64,000 bases of DNA from Aegilops tauschii subsp. strangulata. Lineage: Eukaryota; Streptophyta; Magnoliopsida; Poales; Poaceae. How positions within the stretch are numbered: position 1 is the stretch's first letter; each line of letters starts with the position of its first letter. This document shows, piece by piece, positions 57,501-64,000 of this stretch. Location of the stretch: assembly GCF_002575655.3 (NCBI RefSeq), contig NC_053039.3, forward strand, positions 376,131,633-376,195,632. Reading direction: 5' to 3'. Both the position numbers and the translations under genes were made by a program. Below the pieces are notes generated by a model. It did no database searches. It was not told the origin of the DNA and saw only the letters and a list, made by a program, of their open reading frames with translations.

Positions 57501-58271
57501 AAGGGGGTCGCCGGCGTCCGAAGTTGAAGGCGAGCTCGGGGTGGTCGTTGCAGGGGCTCCGGTCTCCAACGGGCTGCACCAGACGAAGCAGCGGGCGACG
57601 GCGGTCCTTGGAGACACCTTGGGGCGGCGAGGTGGGTACGGTGGCCGTGTGAACGACGGTGAACGGCGGCGACCGCGTCGGGCGTGGGGAAGGAAGGAGT
57701 GGCGCGGATCTGGGGGGGGGGGGGAGAGGAGAGAGGCGCAGGGGCCGAGAGGAGAGCGGGGGCGAGTGGGAGAGAGGCCCGAGGAGGCGGGGGGGAGCTG
57801 GCGTCCTTATCCTCCCCGTCGCCGGCGAGGGGTTGCGACGGGGACTGCCCCTGTTCCGACCCCGGTCGGGGGAACAGGGAAGGGGGCGAGCGGGAGAGGT
57901 GGGCTGGGCCGGGGGTCGGCCCAGTCGGGCCAGGGGTCCAGCGGGGGGGAAGGGCCTTCTCTTTTTTTTTCTTTGCCTGTTCTGTTTTTTGTTGTATTTT
58001 CTTTTTATTTATTTATTTTCTTTTCTGTTTTATTTCATTTAAAAGTATTTAGGTATTTTATAAAAATGTGTTTTCTCCACCATAATCACCAGTGTATTAT
58101 TTGGCACCCACCGAACATTTTTGTTTAAATTTTTGAAAACTTTTATTTTCCACTTTAATTTTAATTGAAGTTTGAAAAGAAATGTGATTCCAAATGTGAT
58201 CATGCCCTGTTTAGCAACATGATTAGCTTAATCACAGAGAGTTACTGTAGCATGATCCTCAGGGTGTTACA
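54562..58271 (-). repeat. 5' LTR of the Gypsy element
   Basis: 3710 bp, the same ends as the 3' LTR. Examples of differences: CATGCACGC against CATGCATGC near 54596/45063, GTCAGCGGCC against GTCAGCAGCC, and an added TTTTC run near 56865. TATA-like TATATACTATATAC on the minus strand is at about 55950-55965. Confidence 0.95.
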
Positions 58272-58276
58272 GCTCC

Positions 58277-60285
58277 GGCCTCCCTCGAGGGCCTCCTCCA
58301 CTCGGCTCCGCCTTCTCGTCATGCATTCGGGAACGTCCGGCTCCGCTTGCTCCTCCTGCACGCGCGTCCGGCGTGCGGCGCGAGCCATGTGTTACTCCGT
58401 CGCGACCGCGCCAACTCGCCAGCCGGATGCTCCGCCTCCACACGCTCGCACCAGCTGTTGCTGCGTCTGCCACGCCGGCTCCGGCTTGCCGTCCCGGGCC
58501 GGCTGCTCCTCTGCCTGTCGCCGGCTCCCCCGCGCCCGTGGCCTCCCGCGCCGCTCCGCTGCACCACCTCGCGCCGGCTCTGCCTCGCCCGGCCAGCTCC
58601 GCCCCACCACCCGGCCGGTCCGCCCGCCTGCCGGCTTCCGCTACTCGGCTCCCGTGGCTGGCAACTGCAAACAAAAAGAAAACAGAAGAGTCAACAGATG
58701 TGGCTGCGAAAGAAAGAAAAAAGAAAGTGGCCGACTGGTGGCGTCCGGCTGCTCACACGCAGTCAGGAAAAAAAAACAGTGGCCGGCTAAAGAAAAGTCG
58801 GAGTAGACTGCTGCAAAGAAGAAAAAGAAGAGAAAGGAAGTGCACCGATGGGTGCACTGTGTACGTGCATGTCTGGCCGGCTGCAATATGTACGTGCGCC
58901 CATGCACGGCCTGGCCGGCTGCCAACTACACTGGTGGAGCGCCCTACATCCAGCGGGTGCGCTGACGCGTCCCTGTGAGAAAGAAGACAAAGTAGTCGCC
59001 GGGAGATCCGGCCCGACTGCTCAGCAGTCGTCCCGAATATCGGGGGCTACACCCGGCGGGTGCGCTGACGCGCCCCTGCGAAGAAGAAGACAAAGTAGTC
59101 GCTGGGAGATCCGGCCCGACTGCTCAGCAGTCGGCCCGAATCTCGGGGGCTACACCCAGCGGGTGCGCTGATGTGCCCTCGCAAAGAAGAAGACAAAGTA
59201 GTCGCCGGGAGATCCAGCCCGACTGCTCAACAGTCGTCCCGAATCTCGGGGGCTACACCCAGCGGGTGCGCTGACGCGCCTCCGCAAGGAAGAAGACAAA
59301 GTAGTTGGCGGGAGATCCGGCCCGACTGCTCAGCAGTCGGCTCGAATCTCGGGGGCTACACCCAGTGGGTGCGCTGGCGCGCCCCCACGGAAGATTGCAA
59401 GAAACAAAAACAAGAGAAGAAAGAAGAAAAAGGGCGCTGCCAGACGCCTCGCCACCTGGCCGGCTGTGCCAGGCCGGCTCGGCTGCGTTCTGCTTGCCGC
59501 CTGGCCGGTCAGGCCCGACCGGCTGGACCCTCCTCGAGCGCCTAGAGGCTCGAGGGCTACACCCAGCGGGTGCGCCGACGCGCTCCGCGAGTGCCGAGCC
59601 GCGCCGGCTGTCTTTGACGACCTCCGCCTCGGCTACACGAAAATCAATGTGAGCTCCTCACCCGCATATTTTTTCACCGCGAGAGCACAGATAACCCCGA
59701 GCGATGCTCGGGGGCTATCTCCGCATTTTATTACAGTTGCAGCACTGTTCACCCCGGCGCCAGCCAGAGTTGGCCCGGGGGCTGGCCGCTTGGCCTGAGA
59801 CGTTTGTTCCCGCAAACAGCTTAGTAGCGTGCGCGGTACCAAAGGCCCACTGTTAGTCACAGACCGCAGAGCGGTTGTCCGGCTAGCAAGAGTGAACGCT
59901 GGAGACCACCCACGCGAAAAACGTCCGGGAAGAAAACGGTTTGGGCGACCCAGCCGTTTTCTTTATGAGTATCTGCAAGGTTAAATTCGCTCCCAGAATC
60001 TGAGTATTGTACACTCGACTCCGCGGCCCACTCTCAGCCACAGACCGCAGAGCGGCTGTCCGGCAAGCGAGAGCAAGCCAAAGAGTGGAGGGAACATGAA
60101 AGATATTGAAGGGGGCTCGGACGAAACTGAGTCGGCACCCTCCGCATAAAACTTGCAGTGCTAAAAGCAATCATTTGATATATCTGCGTGGACTAACTTT
60201 GTCTTTTGCATGATCATTTCCATGAAACACCCGCCAAAAAACCTCCGCCCAACTTTGCCAAGTTGCCCGGAGGCTTGGGGGCTAC
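58277..60285 (+). other. Internal 3' piece of the pol-less host element
   Basis: GC-rich, CCGGC-rich sequence (58277-58660), an A/G-rich stretch (58660-58850), a 103 bp tandem repeat (58938-59395), then repeated TCAGCCACAGACCGCAGAGCGG-like blocks (59856 and 60033) and the purine tract before the 3' LTR. Long frames at 58165-58978 cross the Gypsy border and have no domain. No gene is supported. Confidence 0.7.
58938..59395 (+). repeat. 103 bp tandem repeat, about four units, with a polypurine-tract-like motif
   Basis: GGGGGCTAC recurs at 59042, 59145, 59248 and 59351, exactly 103 bp apart each time. Each unit has CAGCGGGTGCGCTGACGCGC, GAAGACAAAGTAGTCG, GGGAGATCCGGCCCGACTGC and a final CGGGGGCTACAC. 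A partial fifth unit lies at about 59550-59590. The final motif resembles the tract next to the 3' LTR (TGGGGGCTAC at 60276-60285). Confidence 0.9.
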
Positions 60286-61067
60286 TGTTGGAGTAATTGG
60301 CCACGGATACCCCGAAGACGGCGAGACAATAATTCAAGACATCGGGGCTAGCAAAGCCCCTCAGTCCGACTGCCCGGCTTCTCCTGCCAGCTCCCCGTCC
60401 GACTGCTCTGCCCGGCCGGCTGCCGACTGCGCCGACCAGCCGGCTGCCGACTACGCCAATCAGCGGGCTGCCGACTGTAGCCTGAGCCGACACCGACAAG
60501 ACACCGACGAGACGGATGTACCTGAGCACTGTACGCGCGACACCCCAGCCATCATGTACAGTGACACTTGTCCCTGGGCACTATTTATGAAGTGACCCAG
60601 GGGACAAGTGTGACACCCCACCATGCCTGGCCCATGCCACTACCTAGCTTACATCCTAAGCTACCTCACACTATAAAAGGAGGCCTCATCCATCCATCCA
60701 GGAGGATGGACTCTCACGCACCCACACTCAAGCAAGCTAGCCATCGATCCATCCACACACACGTATGAGTACACATACTCGTTCGGCCACACATGGCCAG
60801 GCACATGTGCCACACTAGCTAGCTAGCTCTCATTGCTACTGATCTCAGATACAACTCTAGGAGCACCGTGTACTGTCCGATGTATACCACAGATATTCAG
60901 ACATGCAGGAGTAGGGGTATTATCTCTCTGGAGAGCCCCGAACCTGGGTAAACTACCGCGTGCTACTCGCACACCCGCTCCCGGGCCTATCAGCAGCAGT
61001 CTTACCCTCACACTAAGCCCTTGTGGCATTTGTCGACTCGCAAGCCCCCCGTGAGAATACCACGACA
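60286..61067 (+). repeat. 3' LTR of the pol-less host element
   Basis: 782 bp, TGTTGGAGTAATTGG to AATACCACGACA, then target duplication ATAAT at 61068-61072. It matches 34863-35656 apart from scattered changes and a missing 12 bp near 60737. Confidence 0.93.
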
Positions 61068-62340
61068 ATAATGTAGGCATGTATTCCATAAATAGTCATA
61101 CGTGCTTATGGAAAGAACTTGCATGACATCTTTTGTCCTACCCTCCCGTGGCAGCGGGGTCCATATTGGAAACTAAGGTATATTAAGGCCTCCTTTTAAT
61201 AGAGAACCGGAACAAAGCATTAACACACGGTGAATACATGAACTCCTCAAACTACGGTCATCACTGGGAGTGGTCCCGACTATTGTCACTCCGCGGTTGC
61301 CAGATCATAACACGTAGTAGGTGACTATAACTTGCAAGATCGGATCTAGAACATGGATATATGTGTGATAACATAAACGGTTCAGATCTGAATTCATGGC
61401 ACCCGGGCCCAAAGTGACAAGCATTAAGCATAGCAAAGTTATAGCAACATCTATCTCAGAACATAGTGGATACTAGGGATCAAGCCCTAACAAAACGAAC
61501 TCGATTACATGATGAATCTCATCCAACTCCTCACCGACCAATGAGCCTACGAAGGAATTACTCACTCCCGGTGGGGAGCATCATGGAATTGGCGATGGAG
61601 AAGGGTTAGTGATGACGAAGAACGAAAATCCCCCTCTCCGGAGCCCCAAACGGACTCCAGATCTGGCCTCCCAATGAAGAACAGGAGGTGATGGTGGCTT
61701 CGTCTTATGGAACGAGATAATTCTTTCTCCCTGATTTTTCTAGAAAAATAGGATTTTATATCGTCGGTTCGGTGTCTGCGGGGCCACCAGGTCGGGACAA
61801 CCCACCTGGGCGCGCCTGGGAGGGTAGGCGCGCCCTCGTGGGTTGTGCCCACCTAGGTGCCCCCCTCCAGTGTCTCTTGGCTCCAGAAATTCTCTTTTAT
61901 TGTATAAAAAATCCTCGCAAAGTTTCGTTCCATTCCGAAAACTTTTATTTTTGCACAAAAACAACACCATGTGCTGAAAACAGCGTCAGTCCGGGGTTAG
62001 TTTCATTCAAATCATGCAAATTAGAGTCCAAAACAAGAGGAAAAGCGTTAGGAAAAGTAGATACGTTGGAGACGTATCAACTCCCCCAAACTTAAACCTT
62101 TGCTTGTCCTCAAACAATTCAGTTGATAAACTAAAAGTGAAAAAAAACTTTTACGAACTCTTTTGCTCTTGTTTGCATAAATAAGCTTAAACAACACCCA
62201 GGTTTTCAGCCAACATTATAACTAACCATGCTGACAATAACTCTTAAAATTTATATTAACTCATATCAATGATATAATCAGCTAGCGAGCAATAATAAGA
62301 TATCTCAAATAACAACACGTTATCAAGACAACCATGATAT
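61068..62340 (-). mobile_element. Gypsy element (tentatively Fatima-like), rest of left LTR and start of internal region
   Basis: The LTR resumes with GTAGGCATGTATTCC and ends GGAGACGTATCA at 62079. ACTCCCCCAAACTTAAACC follows, the complement of a polypurine tract (GGGGGAGT), so this is the 3' LTR of a minus-strand element. Only 261 bp of the internal 3' region remain before a Copia LTR starts at 62341. The rest of the element should lie to the right of the window. Confidence 0.82.
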
Positions 62341-64000
62341 TGTTGGGGAACGCAGTATTTCAAAATTTTTACCTACGATCACGCAAGATCTATCTATGTG
62401 ATGCATAGCAACGAGTGGGAGAGTGTGTCCACGTACCCTCATAGACCGAAAGTGGAAGCGTTTAGTAACGCGACTGATGTAGTCGAACGTCTTTGCTATC
62501 CAACCGATCAAGTACCGAATGCACGACACCTCCGCGATCTGCACACGTTCAGCTCGGTGACGTCCCTCGAACTTCTAGATCTAGCTGAGGTCGAGGGAGA
62601 GTTTCATCAGCACGACGGCGTGTTGACGGTGAAGATGAAGTTACTGACGCAGGGCTTCGCCTAAGCTCAACAATGATATGACTGAGGTGGAAATATGTGG
62701 AGGGGGGCACCGCACACGGTTAAGATCAACTTTGATGTGTTCTAGGGTGCTCCCTCCCCACGTATATAAAGGAGGGAGGGGGAGGCCGGCCGACCCTCAT
62801 AGGCGCGCCAAGGGGGGAGGAATCCTCCTCCTAGTCGGAGTAGGACTCCCCCGTTTCCTAGTCCTACTAGGAGAAGAAGGAAGGAGGGGGAAAGAGAAGG
62901 AAGGAGGGGGCGCCGCCCCTCCCCCTAGTCCAATTCGGACTAGGCGCATGGGGGGCGCGCGGCCAGCCCTTGGCAGCCCCTCTCTCTCTCCCTCTAGGCC
63001 CAATAATGCCCATTACTTCTCTGGTGGTTCCGATAACCCTTCCGGCACTCCGATATTTATCCGGTGACCCCCGGAACTCATCCGGTGTCCGAATAACATC
63101 GTCCAATATATCATTATTTATGTATCGACCATTTCGAGACTCCTCGTCAGGTCCGTGATCACATCCGGGACTCCAAACTACCTTCGGTACGTCAAAACAC
63201 ATAAACTCATAATACCGACCATCATCGAACGTTAAGCGTGCAGACCCTACGGGTTCGAGAACTATGTAAACATGACCGAGACTCATCTCCGATCAATAAC
63301 CAATATTGGAACCTGGATGCTCATATTGGTTCCTACATATTCTACGAAGATCTTTATCGGTTAAACCGCATAACAACATACGTTGTTCCCTTTGTCATCG
63401 GTATGTTACTTGCCCGAGATTCGATCGTCGGTATCTCAATACCTAGTTCAATCTCGTTACCGGCAAGTCTCTTTACTCGTTCCGTAATGCATCATCCCGC
63501 AACTAACACATTAGTTACATTGCTTGCAAGGTTTATAGTGATGTGCATTACCGAGAGGGCCCAGAGATACCTCTCCGACAATCGGAGAGACAAATCCTAT
63601 CTCGATCTATGCCAACTCAACAAACCCCATCGGCCTGTAGAGCATCTTTATAATCACCCAGTTACGTTGTGATGCTTGATAGCACACTAAGTGTTCCTCC
63701 GGTATTCGGGAGTTGCATAATCGCATAATCATAGGAACATGTATAAGTTATGAAGAAAGCAATAGCAATAAACTCAACGATCATAGTGCTAAGCTAACAG
63801 ACGGGTCAAGTCAATCACATCACTCTGATGATGTGATCCCGTTCATCAAATGACAACTCATGTCTATGGCTAGGAAACTTAACCATCTTTTATTAACGAG
63901 CTAGTGAAGTAGAGGCATACTAGTGACACTCTGTTTGTCTATGTATTCACACATGTACTAAGTTTCCGGTTAGTACAATTCTAGCATGAATAATAAACAT
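62341..64000 (-). repeat. Copia LTR, a relative of but distinct from Angela, runs off the window
   Basis: Starts TGTTGGGGAACGCAG, the complement of a ...CCCCAACA end. It shares with the Angela LTRs the order CACCTCCGC, CACGACGGCGTG, a TATA box (GTATATAAAGGAGG, 62762-62775) and a highly conserved block TATGTTACTTGCCCGAGATT (about 63400-63480). Elsewhere it is too different for the same family. It reaches GAATAATAAACAT at 64000, close to the expected LTR start. Whether gag-pol lies on either side cannot be seen; internal Gypsy sequence on the left means the left flank is the 3' end or a solo LTR. Confidence 0.88.

Larger units (their letters stand above)
45029..58271 (-). mobile_element. Gypsy retrotransposon with 3.7 kb LTRs, minus orientation
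   Basis: 13.2 kb. Target duplication GCTCC on both sides (45024-45028, 58272-58276). 5' LTR 54562-58271, 3' LTR 45029-48722. The primer site on the minus strand reads TTGGTATCGGAGCC (54561-54547 region), fitting initiator-Met tRNA. The polypurine tract GTAGTGGAGGAGATTT adjoins the 3' LTR. An extra ORF, then gag-pol with a WE-type chromodomain remnant at the C-terminus, suggest a chromovirus, perhaps Tekay-like. The LTRs differ at roughly 1 percent by spot comparison, so it is a young insertion and the latest or nearly latest here. Confidence 0.95.
34863..61067 (+). mobile_element. LTR retrotransposon without pol, hosting two later insertions
   Basis: LTRs 34863-35656 and 60286-61067 begin TGT(C/T)GGAGTAATTGGCC and end AATACCACGACA. 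The duplication ATAAT flanks it (34858-34862, 61068-61072). A primer-site-like GTTGGCGCCCACCGTGG follows the left LTR, and the purine tract GGCTTGGGGGCTAC precedes the right one, so orientation is plus. Without the two nested elements the internal region is about 2.9 kb (35657-36274, 44779-45028, 58277-60285) and codes for nothing I recognise. The LTRs differ by a few percent and a 12 bp indel, more than the LTRs of the nested Gypsy, as expected for the older host. Confidence 0.9.

Noticed and set aside
58165..58978. Three overlapping frames of 147-213 codons after the Gypsy LTR
   Set aside because: They start inside the LTR, cross the insertion border and overlap one another in all frames of GC-rich DNA.
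58938..59395. Regular repeats that could suggest a CRISPR array
   Set aside because: 103 bp head-to-tail units without variable spacers, in a plant retrotransposon.

Overview
The window is nuclear DNA of a large-genome grass, most likely wheat, Aegilops or a close relative (Triticeae). The basis is Angela/BARE/WIS-type Copia LTRs, a CACTA element ending in CACTACTGGAATC, a PIF/Harbinger accessory gene, several kinds of Gypsy LTR, and one GC-rich, intron-containing grass gene. Almost everything else is transposon inserted into transposon. I recognise no prokaryotic features, tRNA, rRNA or CRISPR.

Layout. 1-6276: 5' part of a CACTA transposon on the minus strand, with a spliced second gene (one premature stop), a broken TNP2-type transposase and an unusual low-complexity 5' region. 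6277-7578: end of an Angela-type LTR that the CACTA interrupts. 7579-10987: 3' part of a LINE that the LTR had entered, ending in A12. 10988-12409 and 18795-19841: unique-looking DNA, formerly contiguous, split by a 6.4 kb LTR element without coding capacity (12410-18794, target duplication GTCAT). 19985-24797: the one intact cellular gene, an eight-exon, 733-residue half-size ABCG transporter. 24798-27129: intergenic DNA, an old LTR remnant and a PIF/Harbinger ORF1 relic. 27130-30220: LTR plus a broken gag-like gene with its own TATA promoter and introns. 30221-34465: a 4.2 kb LTR.

34466-62340 is a nest. A minus-strand Gypsy LTR (tentatively Fatima-like) is cut at 34862/61068 by a plus-strand element without pol (34863-61067, target duplication ATAAT). 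That element was itself entered twice: by an Angela-type Copia (36275-44773, minus, GCACC) and by a 13.2 kb Gypsy (45029-58271, minus, GCTCC) with 3.7 kb LTRs, gag-pol and an extra ORF upstream of gag. At 62341 another Copia LTR begins and runs off the window.

How it works together. Only the ABCG gene should serve the plant; its closest homologues export cuticular or suberin lipid precursors across the plasma membrane. Every transposon protein gene except the small extra ORF of the Gypsy element carries at least one stop or frameshift, several of C-to-T type, which fits methylated, silenced DNA. The two elements without pol could only have moved using enzymes supplied by relatives. The observations most worth following are the extra Gypsy ORF with a dsRNA-binding-like pattern, the internal promoter of the gag-like gene, and polypurine-tract-like motifs multiplied inside both pol-less elements.
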